From CAYVQE01 sp964454005 (GTDB taxonomy: Bacteria > Myxococcota > B64-G9): a stretch of DNA of 18,783 bases. A program made the translations under genes and the position numbers. Positions 1 through 10,597 of this stretch are shown piece by piece. The stretch's first letter is position 1; each line of letters begins with the position of its first letter. The notes under the pieces were generated by a model. That model had not been told where the DNA came from. It saw only the letters and a list, made by a program, of their open reading frames with translations, and ran no database searches. The DNA is taken from contig CAYVQE010000120.1 in assembly GCA_964454005.1 (NCBI GenBank), positions 1 through 18,783 on the forward strand, in the 5' to 3' direction.

Positions 1-165
1 GTACGTACGGTGGTGTGGGAGCCAGGGGCGGGTGACCGCCCCGGCTACCCTATCCGGGCCTCTCGCCGCTGCGGCGGCGGGCGGCGCGGGTGTGTACGGG
101 TGCCGGTTAGCCTGAAGTTCCCAAGGGAACTTCCAGTTAGCACGATGCAGCATTCTGGGGATATT
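1..165. other. Intergenic region upstream of the Ppx gene
   Basis: No coding signal was recognised here. The region holds an 8-bp palindrome GTACGTAC at its left edge, a GC-rich middle, and the regulatory palindrome at 114-133, which is flanked by two GTTAGC copies at 106-111 and 136-141. The end of an upstream gene may lie off the edge of the window. Confidence 0.4.
114..133. promoter_or_regulatory. Perfect inverted repeat upstream of the Ppx gene (candidate operator)
   Basis: Two 9-base arms, GAAGTTCCC and GGGAACTTC, are separated by AA. The 2-nt spacer is too short for a good RNA hairpin, so a site for a dimeric DNA-binding protein is more likely. GTTAGC occurs in direct orientation on both sides (106-111 and 136-141), each 2 bases from an arm. 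The core GTTCCC-AA-GGGAAC recurs at 15129-15142. The site ends 32 bp before the ATG. Confidence 0.5.
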
Positions 166-1101
166 ATGACGTCCCTCGCGGCCCTGGACGTGGGCACCAA
201 CTCGGTGCTGCTGCTGGTGGCGGAGGTGACCGCCGGCGGGCGGCTGCAGCCGATCGAAGACCGCGCCGTCGTCTCGCGGCTGGGTCAGGGACTGGTGCCC
301 GGAGGTCGGTTGCGGCCGCAGGCGGCCGAGCGCACCGCGGCCGTCATCGCCGAGCTGGCCGCCCGGGCCCGCCAGCTGGGTGCCGCAGACATCCGGGCGG
401 TGGGCACCATGGGCCTGCGGCTGGCGGCCGACGCCGGGGCCTTCATCGAGCGCGTCGGGCGCGACAGCGGGGTGGTCATCCGGGTGATCTCCGGCGACGG
501 GGAGGCCCGGTTGACCTACCGCGGCGCGCAGCACCAGCTTCCGGCCGGCACCGAGCGCCTGGTGGTCTGCGACGTGGGCGGCGGCAGCACCGAGGTGATC
601 ACCGGCCGGGCGGCGCGCATCGAGCAGCGCTGCAGCCTGGAGCTGGGCGCGGTCGGGCTGACCGAGCGCTTCCTGCCCCACGACCCCATCGCTGCCGAGG
701 AGTTGGCCGCGTTGCGCCGCCACCTGGCCGCGCGGCTGGCCGCGGATCTCGAAGCGCCTTCGCGGCCGTTCGAGTTGGTGGCGGTCGGCGGCACGGCCAC
801 CAGCCTGGCCGCGATGCACCACCGCCTGGAGCGCTACGACGCCGAGCGGGTCCACGGCACCCGCTTGAGCCGCCGCTGGCTGGCCGACCGCTTGGCCGGG
901 CTCGCCCGTCTGGACGCGCCGGCGCGGGCTCGCATCCGCGGCCTGGAGCCGGGTCGGGCCGACATCATCCCGGCTGGAACCATTATTTTGTTGGCTCTGC
1001 TCGAACGGCTGGGCGCGGCCAGCCTGCTGATCAGCGATCGCGGCCTGCGCCACGGCCTGTTGCTCGAAGCAGCCCGCGATCTCCTGGCGGGCGACGGCTG
1101 A
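166..1101 (+). CDS. Ppx/GppA-family phosphatase
   Basis: This 311-residue protein belongs to the exopolyphosphatase / guanosine pentaphosphate phosphohydrolase family of the ASKHA fold, which hydrolyses polyphosphate or pppGpp in the cytoplasm. Visible motifs are DVGTNS at residues 8-13 (first phosphate loop), CDVGGGSTE in the middle (second phosphate loop) and AVGGTATSLA (nucleotide-side loop). The length matches the short single-module members that lack the C-terminal HD-like domain of E. coli Ppx. The ATG at 166 was chosen because homology begins directly after it; the frame stays open upstream to position 10, but that stretch contains an intergenic-looking palindrome. The Shine-Dalgarno is weak (GGGG about 7 nt upstream). 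A 45-bp gap leads to the LD-carboxypeptidase. The sequence does not separate polyphosphate from pppGpp as substrate. Confidence 0.9.
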   Translation: MTSLAALDVGTNSVLLLVAEVTAGGRLQPIEDRAVVSRLGQGLVPGGRLRPQAAERTAAVIAELAARARQLGAADIRAVGTMGLRLAADAGAFIERVGRDSGVVIRVISGDGEARLTYRGAQHQLPAGTERLVVCDVGGGSTEVITGRAARIEQRCSLELGAVGLTERFLPHDPIAAEELAALRRHLAARLAADLEAPSRPFELVAVGGTATSLAAMHHRLERYDAERVHGTRLSRRWLADRLAGLARLDAPARARIRGLEPGRADIIPAGTIILLALLERLGAASLLISDRGLRHGLLLEAARDLLAGDG

Positions 1102-1108
1102 TGCGCGC

Positions 1109-1137
1109 TTGCCGAACAGCGCCCAGGTCGCTATGAT
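1109..1137 (+). promoter_or_regulatory. Sigma70-like promoter for a near-leaderless ldcA transcript
   Basis: The -35 box is TTGCCG (1109-1114), the spacer is 17 bp, and the -10 box is TATGAT (1132-1137, five of six consensus bases). Exactly 9 nt separate the -10 box from the ATG at 1147, so the predicted transcription start is about 3 nt before the start codon. No Shine-Dalgarno precedes that ATG. It gives the LD-carboxypeptidase and downstream genes a promoter separate from the Ppx gene. Confidence 0.55.
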
Positions 1138-1146
1138 ACGGCCTGC

Positions 1147-2073
1147 ATGCGCTCCGCCCGCGTCAGACCCGCGCGCGCCTTGCGCGCTGGCGATTGCATT
1201 CGGTTGGTGGCCCCGGCCAGCCCCTTTCCGCAGGATCAATTCCGCGCCGGGTTGGAGCAGGTGCGCCGGATGGGCTTCGAGCCGATCTGGGATCCGGTCG
1301 AGCAGAGCCGCACGGGCTTTCTGGCCGGATCGGACGCCTCCCGGGCCGCCCGCCTGCAGCGGGCCCTGGTCGAGCCGGAGACCCAGGCGGTCTGGTCCAT
1401 CCGCGGCGGCTACGGCACCGCCCGGCTGCTGCGCCTGCTCGATCTAAACGCCTGCCGGCGCCGCGCCAAGCCCTTGATCGGCTTTTCCGACATCACCGCC
1501 TTGCTGGTCAACCTGGCGCGACCCGGCGGGTTGGTGGGCATCCACGGACCGGTGATTACCCAGCTGGGGCTGCTGCCCCGGGCCAACCGGCGCTGGTTGG
1601 CCCGGCTGCTGCGCGGTACCGCCGGCGGCGACCGGCTGCCGCTGGGCCGGCTGCGCCTGCTGGTGCCGGGCCGGGTCGAGGGCCGCTTGCTGGGCGGCAA
1701 CCTGGCCGTGCTGACCAGCCTGGTGGGCACGCCCTACATGCCCGAACTGCGCGGGGCCGTTCTGTTCATCGAGGAGGTGGGCGAGTCGGCCTACCGGCTC
1801 GATCGGTTCTGGGGCCAGCTGTCCATGAGCGGCGCGCTCGACCATGTGGCCGGGGTGGTGCTCGGCCAGCTGACCCGCTGCGAGCCGGCGGGACGCGGGC
1901 GCTGGTCGGCACGCACGGTGCTCGAGCGGGCGGTGGCCAGCCTCGGCCGGCCGGCGGTCAGCGGTGCGGCCTTCGGCCACGGCTCGCGCAACGCTGCGCT
2001 GCCCGTGGGCAGCCGCGTGCGCTTGGACGCCGATGGCCGCTCGCTGCGCCTGCTCGATGATCCGGTGGAATAG
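1147..2073 (+). CDS. ldcA: LD-carboxypeptidase, peptidase family S66
   Basis: This 308-residue protein is predicted to remove the terminal D-Ala from L-Ala-gamma-D-Glu-DAP-D-Ala tetrapeptides in the cytoplasm, making the tripeptide used by Mpl, which is encoded two genes downstream. Family landmarks are all present: the SIRGGYG strand near residues 84-90, the nucleophile serine S114 in GFSDIT, the catalytic glutamate region FIEEVGE near residues 208-214, and the catalytic histidine H278 in FGHGS. No signal peptide is visible, consistent with a cytosolic recycling enzyme. The ATG at 1147 matches the start of homology and sits 9 nt behind a strong -10 box. The S66 family also includes the microcin C7 peptidase MccF; the neighbouring mpl gene favours the peptidoglycan role. 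Confidence 0.9.
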   Translation: MRSARVRPARALRAGDCIRLVAPASPFPQDQFRAGLEQVRRMGFEPIWDPVEQSRTGFLAGSDASRAARLQRALVEPETQAVWSIRGGYGTARLLRLLDLNACRRRAKPLIGFSDITALLVNLARPGGLVGIHGPVITQLGLLPRANRRWLARLLRGTAGGDRLPLGRLRLLVPGRVEGRLLGGNLAVLTSLVGTPYMPELRGAVLFIEEVGESAYRLDRFWGQLSMSGALDHVAGVVLGQLTRCEPAGRGRWSARTVLERAVASLGRPAVSGAAFGHGSRNAALPVGSRVRLDADGRSLRLLDDPVE

Positions 2074-2083
2074 CGGCCGGGCG

Positions 2084-3204
2084 ATGGATGCGTTCGCCGG
2101 ACTGGCTCCGTTGCTGGATTCCGCCGTGTCCCATGGGATCTTCTCGGGCGGGGTGCTGCTGATCCAGCGCGGCCAGCGGCGCCTGCACCTGTCCTGCCAC
2201 GGGCGCACCGCCTGGCGCGGCGGCGCGCCGGTGACGCCCGCCACCTGTTTCGACTTGGCTTCGTTGACCAAAGTGCTGGCCACCACCGGGCTGGCGCTGC
2301 TGGCGGCCGAGCGGGGCGAGATCGGCCTCGATGCACCGCTGGCCGAGCAGCTGCCCGCCCTCGGCCGCGGGCCCTGGCGCCGTATCACCCCGCGCCACCT
2401 GCTCGAACACTCCAGCGGGCTGGCCGCCTGGCGCGGCTATCACGCCGAGCTGGCCGCCTTCGCCGGCGGCGCCTGGGTGGCCGGTCGCAGCGGTCGCGAC
2501 GCCGTGCGCCGGATGGTGGCCGCCGAGCGGCCGGCAGCACCACCGGGACGCGAATGCCGGTACTCGGATCTGGGCTTCATCCTGCTCGACTGGCTGCTCG
2601 AGCACGCCGGGGGGGGGGGCCTGGATCGCCTGTTCGAGCAGCGGCTGGCCCGGCCGCTAGACCTGACCGAGCTGTTCTTCATCGACCTGAAGGAGCCGGC
2701 GCGGGCGGATGCTGCCCGCCGCGGCCGCAGCTTCGCGGCCACCGAGCGCTGCGGCTGGCGCGGCCGGGTGCTGTGCGGCGAGGTCCACGACGACAACACC
2801 TATGCCATGGGGGGCGTCAGCGGCCACGCCGGGCTGTTCGGTACGGCGGCGGCGGTGGGCCGGGTCGCGGCCGCCTGGCTCGACGGTTGGCGAGGACGCG
2901 CGGGCCCGTTCGCGCCGGACTGGGTGCACCGCTTCTGGACCCGGTCGGCGGTGGCCGGCTCGGATCGCCGGCTGGGCTTCGACGGTCGGGCGGCGACCGG
3001 ATCGCAGGCCGGCGATCGGCTCGGACCGGCCAGCGTGGGCCACCTGGGCTTTACCGGAACCTCGCTGTGGATCGATCCGGATCGGGCTCTGATCGCGGTG
3101 CTGCTGACCAATCGGGTGCATCCGCGGCGCGACGACGAGCGCATCCGCGATTTCCGGCCGCGGCTGTACACCGCTCTGGTCGCTGCGAGCGACGAGGAGG
3201 CGCG

Positions 3205-3208
<4 letters not shown>
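2084..3208 (+). CDS. Serine hydrolase, beta-lactamase/S12 family
   Basis: The 374-residue protein has the penicillin-recognising fold: S60-L-T-K63 is the nucleophile/base motif, Y160-S-D162 the YxN-type motif, and H320-L-G the third motif in place of KTG. Family activities include DD-carboxypeptidase, DD-endopeptidase and esterase. There is no signal peptide, so it appears cytosolic, unlike most DD-peptidases. Placed between the LD-carboxypeptidase (10-bp gap) and mpl (4-base ATGA overlap), it may trim muropeptides before or beside LdcA; this is inference. The ATG at 2084 was chosen because it follows the ldcA stop; longer in-frame starts would overlap ldcA. An uninterrupted run of 11 G lies inside the gene at 2609-2619, encoding a Gly run after EHA. 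Confidence 0.85.
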
Positions 3209-4605
<1,397 letters not shown>

Positions 4606-4644
4606 GACGATCGGCTGCGGGCCGAGCACGGGAGCCGAAACGCG

Positions 4645-5748
4645 GTGACGGCGGTCTGGGTCATCCTGTGGCTGGTCTTGGCGGGGGTGGCGGTGGCCAT
4701 CTACGCGGCCGTGGTCGGCCGCGTGCTGGCGGTGCGCCGGTTGGCCGATGCGATCCACTTCGCCCGCACCTCGGACGGCTGGCGGCTGGCGCTGCACCGC
4801 TACCGGCCGGAAGAGCAACGCTTTGCCGATCCGGTTCTGCTGTGCCACGGCCTGGGCGCCAACCGTTGCAACTTCGACCTGCTCGACGACCGATCGCTGG
4901 CGCGCTCGCTCGCCGAACTGGGCTTCGACGTCTGGTCGCTGGAGCTGCGCGGCCACGGCCTGAGCGATTCGCCGCGGCCCTTCGGGCGCTTCGATTTCGA
5001 CGATCACCTCGATCGCGACGTGCCTGCGGCGCTGGCGACCATCCGCCGGGTCACCGGCCAGCCGCGGGTGTTCTGGGTGGGCCACAGCCTGGGCGGCCTG
5101 CTCGGCTACGCCCTGGCCGGCGAAGCCGGCGGCGATGCGCTGGCCGGGTTGATCGCGGTCAGCGCGCCGGTCTGGTTGGATCGATCGCCGGGCGGCCGGC
5201 GGCTGCGCTTGATGGCCAGACTGCTCGGGCCTGGACGCACGGTGCGGCTGCGCTTCGTCTCACGGCTGCTGGCCCCGCTGGCCGGCCGGGGGCCTGCCTG
5301 CCTGGGGCAGCCCTTCATGCTGCCGGGGGCGATCGAACCGCGGGTGCTGCGCCGCAGCCTGGTCAACCTGACGGAGAACGCCTCGCGGGCGGTGTTCGAT
5401 CAGATGCTGGGCTGGCTGCGCCAGCGCAACTTCGCCTCCCGCGATGGCGCGCGCGACTACCTGGAGCGGCTCGCCCAGGTGCGCATTCCGGTGCTGCTGC
5501 TGGCCGCCGAGCGGGACCAGCTGGCCGCGCCGGAGAGCGTCACCCCGGCCTACGAGCGGTTGCGCAGCCGCGACAAGCAGCTGCGGGTGTTCGGCACCGA
5601 CGCCGGCGACGACTTCGATTTCGGCCACGGCGACATGCTGCTGGGCCGGCTGGCGCCCAAGGTGGTCTACGTCGAGATCATGGACTGGCTCGAGCAGCGG
5701 GCCCGGCCGCTGGAGCGGGCCGAGCCCCCCAGCGAGGAGCGCGCGTGA
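4645..5748 (+). CDS. Membrane-anchored alpha/beta hydrolase
   Basis: The 367-residue protein begins with one hydrophobic segment (about residues 3-28) that probably anchors it in the membrane, then an alpha/beta hydrolase domain. The oxyanion segment is LLCHGLGANR (65-74), the nucleophile elbow GHSLGG has S148, the acid is probably D290 in LLAAERDQ, and the base H327 in FGHGDML. LRGHGLS near 101-107 is also typical of the family. It starts with GTG at 4645, 39 bp after mpl, with a GGGAG-like ribosome site upstream, and its end overlaps the next gene as GTGA. The substrate cannot be read from sequence: lipase, esterase or peptidase remain possible. Its place in the salvage operon hints at an envelope-derived substrate, but this is inference. 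Confidence 0.88.
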   Translation: MTAVWVILWLVLAGVAVAIYAAVVGRVLAVRRLADAIHFARTSDGWRLALHRYRPEEQRFADPVLLCHGLGANRCNFDLLDDRSLARSLAELGFDVWSLELRGHGLSDSPRPFGRFDFDDHLDRDVPAALATIRRVTGQPRVFWVGHSLGGLLGYALAGEAGGDALAGLIAVSAPVWLDRSPGGRRLRLMARLLGPGRTVRLRFVSRLLAPLAGRGPACLGQPFMLPGAIEPRVLRRSLVNLTENASRAVFDQMLGWLRQRNFASRDGARDYLERLAQVRIPVLLLAAERDQLAAPESVTPAYERLRSRDKQLRVFGTDAGDDFDFGHGDMLLGRLAPKVVYVEIMDWLEQRARPLERAEPPSEERA

Positions 5749-6962
5749 CGCCGAAGCCGCCCCGTTTGTCCGCTGCCGTTCGGGCCACCGAGCCGGAACT
5801 CGTCCGGCTGCGCCGCGAGCTGCACGCCCACCCGGAGCTGGCCTTCGAGGAGCGCTGGACCCAGACTCGCATTCTGGACGCGCTGCGCCGGGCCGACATC
5901 CCGGCCGAGCCGCTGGCCGAGACCGGAGTGGTGGCCTGGATCGCGGGCGCCGCCGCCGGGCCGGTGTTGCTGGCCCGGACCGACATGGACGCGCTGCCGA
6001 TCACCGAGCGCAGCGGCTGCGACTACGCCAGCCGCCGGCCGGGCTGCATGCATGCCTGCGGCCACGATGCCCACGTGGCCATGCTGCTGACCGCCGCCCG
6101 GCTGCTGGTGCAGCGGCCGCCGGCCCGCGGTGCGGTGCGGCTGGTGTTCCAGCCGGCCGAGGAGCGCGGGGCCGGAGCGGCGCGGATGATCGCCGACGGG
6201 GTGCTGGCCGATCCGCCGGTGGATCTGGCCCTGGCCATGCACGTCTGGAGCGGGCTGGCCACCGGCACCGCGGTCTGCCGCGACGGGGCGGCCATGGCCG
6301 GGCTGGACTCCTTCGAGCTGACCGTCAGCGGCCGCGGCACCCACGCCGCGCGGCCAGAGGAGGGGGTGGATCCGATCCCCATCGCCGGTCAAATCGCCGT
6401 CGCCGCCCAGAGCCTGGTGGCCCGCCGGCTGGCGCCCCACCAGCCCGCGGTGCTGAGCTTTACCGCCATCCAGGGCGGCCAGAGCTTCAACGTCATTCCG
6501 GAACGCGTGCTGCTGCGCGGCACGGTGCGGGCCTACGACGCCCGGGCGCAACAGCAGCTGCTCGACGAGCTGGATCGGCTGGCGCGGGCCATCGCCGACG
6601 GGCTGGGCGCCCGCGCCGAGCTGACCTGCGGCGAGCACCTGCCGCCGCTGGTCAACGACGCCGGCCTGGCCGCCCGGGTGCGGCGCACGGCCGCCGGTCT
6701 GCTGGGCGCCGAGGGGGTGTTGGCCGAAGAGCCGCTGATGGCCAGCGAAGACTTCGGCCTGTTCTGCCAGCAGGTGCCGGGCGCCATGCTGCTGCTCGGC
6801 TGTGGCGATCCGGCGGCCGCCGAGGTCATCCCGCACCACCATCCGAGCTTCGACGTGGACGAAGGGGCGCTGGCCATCGGGGTCGAACTCTGGCTGCGCC
6901 TGGTGACCGACTTGCTGGAAGAAGACACATCGAAGACCTCCGGCACGCGGGACGGGACTTGA
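5745..6962 (+). CDS. M20-family metallo-amidohydrolase
   Basis: This 405-residue protein resembles the hippurate hydrolase / N-acyl-amino-acid amidohydrolase branch of peptidase family M20, which uses a metal pair to cleave amide bonds. Visible elements are RRELHAHPEL near the N-terminus, RTDMDALP (78-85), the metal-binding CMHACGHDAH (101-110; C105 and H107), QPAEER (136-141; catalytic and metal-bridging Glu), H166 in MHVWSG, the dimerisation loop GRGTHAARP (197-205), SEDFG (334-338), and the HHH metal-ligand segment at 364-366. No signal peptide is present. Translation begins at GTG 5745, four bases inside the previous gene, preceded by GAGGAG. In this context it could deacylate or cleave muropeptide-derived amides, but no feature proves that. 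Confidence 0.92.
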   Translation: MTPKPPRLSAAVRATEPELVRLRRELHAHPELAFEERWTQTRILDALRRADIPAEPLAETGVVAWIAGAAAGPVLLARTDMDALPITERSGCDYASRRPGCMHACGHDAHVAMLLTAARLLVQRPPARGAVRLVFQPAEERGAGAARMIADGVLADPPVDLALAMHVWSGLATGTAVCRDGAAMAGLDSFELTVSGRGTHAARPEEGVDPIPIAGQIAVAAQSLVARRLAPHQPAVLSFTAIQGGQSFNVIPERVLLRGTVRAYDARAQQQLLDELDRLARAIADGLGARAELTCGEHLPPLVNDAGLAARVRRTAAGLLGAEGVLAEEPLMASEDFGLFCQQVPGAMLLLGCGDPAAAEVIPHHHPSFDVDEGALAIGVELWLRLVTDLLEEDTSKTSGTRDGT

Positions 6963-9900
6963 TGCTGCGGGCCGTGCGCCCGGTTCTGCAGCCGCGGCTG
7001 TTCGCAGTGCTGTTCGCGGTGCTGTCTGCGATCGCCTGTGCGGCCCCCGCACCACGGCCGAGCGCGGAGCCGACCGCGCGGCATGCGGCCACGGTGGCCG
7101 AGATCGAGCGCCTGGTCTACGAGGGCCGCTTCGAGCGCGCCGGCTTTTTGGCCGCGCAGGCGGTGCGCGCGGCGCAAGAGGATCTCGGCGGCGCGCATCC
7201 GGTGCTGGCCGATGCCCTGCTGGCCCAAAGCCTGGTGGCCATGGTCGTCGGCGATGTCGCCGGCGCGGCAGCGGCGGTGGAGCGGGCCCGGGCCATCGGC
7301 CAAAACGCCTGGCCGCCGGACCATCCGCAGCGCATACGCGCGTCGCTCTACGCCGCTGACACCGCGTTCGCCGGCGGCGAGGCGGCGGCGGCGGGGCGGA
7401 TCGAGAGCGCCCTGCAAAGCGCACGCCGCCTGCTCGGCTCGCAGCATCCCCTGGTGGCCGAGTGCCTGGCCGATCGCGCCCACATTCAGCTTCACAGCGG
7501 CCGGTTCGAGCCGGCCGCGGAGTCCGCCCGGCGGGCCATCGCCATCTGGCAGGCCGGCGGCGGCAGCGGCCGGCTGCAGGCGGCCGCTGTCCGGTTGACC
7601 CTGGCGCGGGCCGCCTTCCAACTCGGCCGGCTGAAGCAGGCCGAGGAGCAACTGCTGCGCGCGCTGCGCACGCTCGATACCGATGCGCCCCCGGGACACC
7701 CCGTCCAGCAGATGGCGCTGACGCTGCTGTCGAACCTGCGCTGGCAGACCCAGCGCTATGCGGCGGCCGTCGAGCCGGCCGCCCGCTGGGCCCGGGCCGC
7801 CGAGGCCCGCTGGGGCGGCTGGGATGCGCGCAGCGCCGAGGCGCAGCTGGCCTTGGGCAAGCTGCTGGGCTTCGTGGGCCGGCCGGCCGAGGCGCTGGCG
7901 GCCTACGAGCGGGCGCTGCCGGTGCTGCTGGCCTGGCGCGGTGCGGCGCATCCGAGCACCGCCGGCGCGCGCTTCCGGCGGGCCAATGCCCTGCTGGCTC
8001 TGGGGCGCACCGATGCGGCCGTGTCCGCCTATGAACAGGCACTGGCGTCCTATCGCGCCATCGGGGACGCCGGGGGGCAGAACGCGGGGCTGTGCAGGGC
8101 GGCGCTGGGTCGGGCGGAGTTCGACCGCGGCAACTACTCGCGTGCTGAAAAGCTGCTGCGCGCAGCGCTGGCCGAGCTGGAGCCCGCGCTCGGCGACCGG
8201 CACCGCGAGATCCTGCTGGTGCGGGCCAGCCTGGGCCAGCTGCTCTACGTCACCGGCCGGCTGCGCGAGGCGCGGCAGCTCTACCGCGACGTTGTGTCCG
8301 GCCAACGGGCCGTGTTCGGCCCGCGGCATCCGCATACGCTCAACAGCCAGATCCTGCTGGGCCGGGTGCTGGCTCGCATGGGCGATGTGGCAGCCGCCCG
8401 CCAGCGGATCGATTCGAGCCTGGAGCAGATGCGGGCGGTGCTCGGCGACGACAGCCCCTTGTTGGCCCACGCCCTGGTGGCCGCCGGTGAGGTGGCCCTC
8501 GAGGAAAACGATCCGGCTGCCGCCTGGGATGCCTACTCGGAGGCCTTGGCTGCGCTGGACCGCGGCCCGGGCCTGGCCCATCCGACCGCGACCACCATCC
8601 TGCACGATGCGGCCCATGCCCTGACCATGTCGGGCCACTACGCCGAGGCCGCCGAGCTGCTCGCCGGGGTGGAGCGCCGCATGCTGCGCCAGCTCGGGCC
8701 GGACCATCCGTCGCTGGCCCAGGTGCGGGCCACCTGGGCTTTGCTGATGACCTTCGCCCACCGGCCGGATGCCGCGCTGGCCGCCTGCCAGGCGGGGGTG
8801 GCCGGGCTGGAGAAGGCCTTCGGCTGCGACCACTACCGGGTCGGCCAGGCCCTGCGCTGCCTGGCGCTGGCCCGCTGGCAGCGCGGCGAGTTGGAACGGG
8901 CCCGGGCGGCGGTGGCGCGCATGCTGCAAATCGCCAACCGTTCGGTCGACCCCTTACTGGCTGCCACCAGCGAGCGCGAGCGGTTGGCTCTGATCGAGTC
9001 GCGGCGGCTGTTTCTGTATCTTTACCTGAGCCTGTTCGACTCGGCTGCCGATGGCGCCGCTGCCTACGCCCAGCAGCTGCGCTGGAAAGGGGTGGTGGTC
9101 AACTCGCTGGCGGCGCAGCGAAGTCGGTTGCTGGCCGCCGCCGAGCCCGATCTGGCCGAGCGTTTCGCCGCCCTGGCCGGGGTGCGCAACGAGCTGGCCG
9201 GCCTGGTCTTCACCCCGGCCGGCGGGGCCGGTGGCGAGGGGGAGGCCGAACGCATCCGGCAGCTGACCGTTCGCAAGGAGACGCTGGAGCGCGAGCTGGC
9301 GGCCTCCAGCCCGGAATTCGCCGGCCGGCGCGAGCGCATCGCCGCCCGCCCGGCAGATCTGTGCGCAGCGTTGGGGCCCGACGAGGTCCTGGTCGATTTT
9401 CTGCGCTACGATCGCTACCGGCCGGCCAAAGCGGCCGGGACGGAGGCGCCGCCGGCGGCCCGCCCGCGCGACGAATGGCAGGGGCGCTACCTGGCCTACG
9501 TACTCGCCGGCGGCGACTGCCAGAAACCCGTCCGGGTCGATTTCGGCGACGCCAGGCGCATCGATCGCGCGGTGGCCGACTACCGCAAGCTGGTGCGCGA
9601 AGGCGCCGGGGCCAGGCGCATCGAGCGGCGGGCGCGCTGGCTGTTCGACCGGCTCTGGCGGCCGCTGCAACCGCACCTGGGCTCGCGGCGTCGCATCTGG
9701 CTGGTGCCCGACGGGGCACTCAACGGGCTGCCCTTCGATGCGCTGGTCGACGACCGCGGCCGCTACCTGATCGAGCGCTTCACCATCGGGGGGCTGGCCA
9801 CCGCCCAGCAGCTGCTGCGCCCGGAGGCGGCCGCGCCGCCCGGGCGCGGCGCGCTGGTCGCCGGCGGCATCGACTTCGGTCCGGCTGCAGCAGCCGATGG

Positions 9901-10597
9901 AACGCCGGTCGGCGTGCGCTCCGGCGGCCCGCTGCCGGTGAGCCCGCTGCCCGGGACCGCCCGCGAGGCCGAGCGGGTGGGCGCCCTGCTCGACCGCCGG
10001 CTGGGGGGCCGGATCGAGGTGGTCGGCGCCGGTCGGGCCTCGGAAGCGTGCATCAGGCGCAGCGCGCCCGGCCGGCGGGTGATCCATCTGGCAACCCATG
10101 GCTTCTTCCTGCCGGCCGCGCAGGCCGTGCCGGCCGCCCCGCGGATCTTCGCCGGGGCGCCGGGACGAAACCCGATGGTGCGCGCGGGCCTGATCCTGGC
10201 CGGGGCCAACGCGGCCCGGCCGGCGGGCGGGGACGAGGACGGGTTGCTGACCGCCGAGGAGGTGGCCGGGCTGGACCTGCGCGGGGTGGAGCTGGTGGTG
10301 CTGTCGGCTTGCGAGACCGGGCTGGGCGAGGTGCGCAGCGGCGAGGGCGTGATGGGGCTGCAGCGCGGCTTCGCCCTGGCCGGGGCGCGGGCCCTGGTGC
10401 TGAGCCTGTGGCGGGTGCCCGACGTCGATACCCGGCGGCTGATGGAGGGTTTCTACCGGCGGGTGCTGGGCGAGGACGGGATCGATGCGGTGCGGGCGCT
10501 GCGGGCGGCCAAGATCGATTCCATCCGCCGGCTGCAGCGCGACCGGCGGTGGGCCGATCCCCGCGCCTGGGCCGGCTTCACCATCACCGGCCGCTGA
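6962..10597 (+). CDS. Secreted TPR-CHAT protein (caspase-like protease fold)
   Basis: This 1211-residue protein starts with a hydrophobic segment ending in AIAC at C26, read as a signal peptide or weak lipobox, so it is probably exported or lipid-anchored. Residues about 40-670 form tetratricopeptide repeats of the kinesin-light-chain type, recognisable by recurring G-x-x-HP linkers. A helical bridge follows, and residues about 800-1205 form a CHAT domain (caspase HetF associated with TPRs). The expected catalytic pair is present: H1046 in HLATHGFF and C1117 in LSACETGLG. The start overlaps the M20 stop by one base (TGATG), so it is the last cistron of the salvage operon. CHAT proteases are known as regulated, caspase-like enzymes; the substrate here is unknown. 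It could also be a catalytically competent scaffold whose role is signalling. Confidence 0.92.
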   Translation: MLRAVRPVLQPRLFAVLFAVLSAIACAAPAPRPSAEPTARHAATVAEIERLVYEGRFERAGFLAAQAVRAAQEDLGGAHPVLADALLAQSLVAMVVGDVAGAAAAVERARAIGQNAWPPDHPQRIRASLYAADTAFAGGEAAAAGRIESALQSARRLLGSQHPLVAECLADRAHIQLHSGRFEPAAESARRAIAIWQAGGGSGRLQAAAVRLTLARAAFQLGRLKQAEEQLLRALRTLDTDAPPGHPVQQMALTLLSNLRWQTQRYAAAVEPAARWARAAEARWGGWDARSAEAQLALGKLLGFVGRPAEALAAYERALPVLLAWRGAAHPSTAGARFRRANALLALGRTDAAVSAYEQALASYRAIGDAGGQNAGLCRAALGRAEFDRGNYSRAEKLLRAALAELEPALGDRHREILLVRASLGQLLYVTGRLREARQLYRDVVSGQRAVFGPRHPHTLNSQILLGRVLARMGDVAAARQRIDSSLEQMRAVLGDDSPLLAHALVAAGEVALEENDPAAAWDAYSEALAALDRGPGLAHPTATTILHDAAHALTMSGHYAEAAELLAGVERRMLRQLGPDHPSLAQVRATWALLMTFAHRPDAALAACQAGVAGLEKAFGCDHYRVGQALRCLALARWQRGELERARAAVARMLQIANRSVDPLLAATSERERLALIESRRLFLYLYLSLFDSAADGAAAYAQQLRWKGVVVNSLAAQRSRLLAAAEPDLAERFAALAGVRNELAGLVFTPAGGAGGEGEAERIRQLTVRKETLERELAASSPEFAGRRERIAARPADLCAALGPDEVLVDFLRYDRYRPAKAAGTEAPPAARPRDEWQGRYLAYVLAGGDCQKPVRVDFGDARRIDRAVADYRKLVREGAGARRIERRARWLFDRLWRPLQPHLGSRRRIWLVPDGALNGLPFDALVDDRGRYLIERFTIGGLATAQQLLRPEAAAPPGRGALVAGGIDFGPAAAADGTPVGVRSGGPLPVSPLPGTAREAERVGALLDRRLGGRIEVVGAGRASEACIRRSAPGRRVIHLATHGFFLPAAQAVPAAPRIFAGAPGRNPMVRAGLILAGANAARPAGGDEDGLLTAEEVAGLDLRGVELVVLSACETGLGEVRSGEGVMGLQRGFALAGARALVLSLWRVPDVDTRRLMEGFYRRVLGEDGIDAVRALRAAKIDSIRRLQRDRRWADPRAWAGFTITGR

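Noticed and set aside
10..165. N-terminal extension of the Ppx-family protein
   Set aside because: Homology starts at the ATG at 166. The extension crosses a perfect palindrome and reads as Arg/Gly-rich noise.
2554..3204. Extension of the mpl frame upstream to 2554
   Set aside because: The upstream part is a shadow of the S12 gene. The glycine-rich UDP-binding loop and a good ribosome site mark ATG 3205.
6533..8929. A 798-codon minus-strand open frame
   Set aside because: It is antisense to the M20 and TPR-CHAT genes and shows no recognisable domain, only low-complexity Gln/Gly/Pro/Arg composition.
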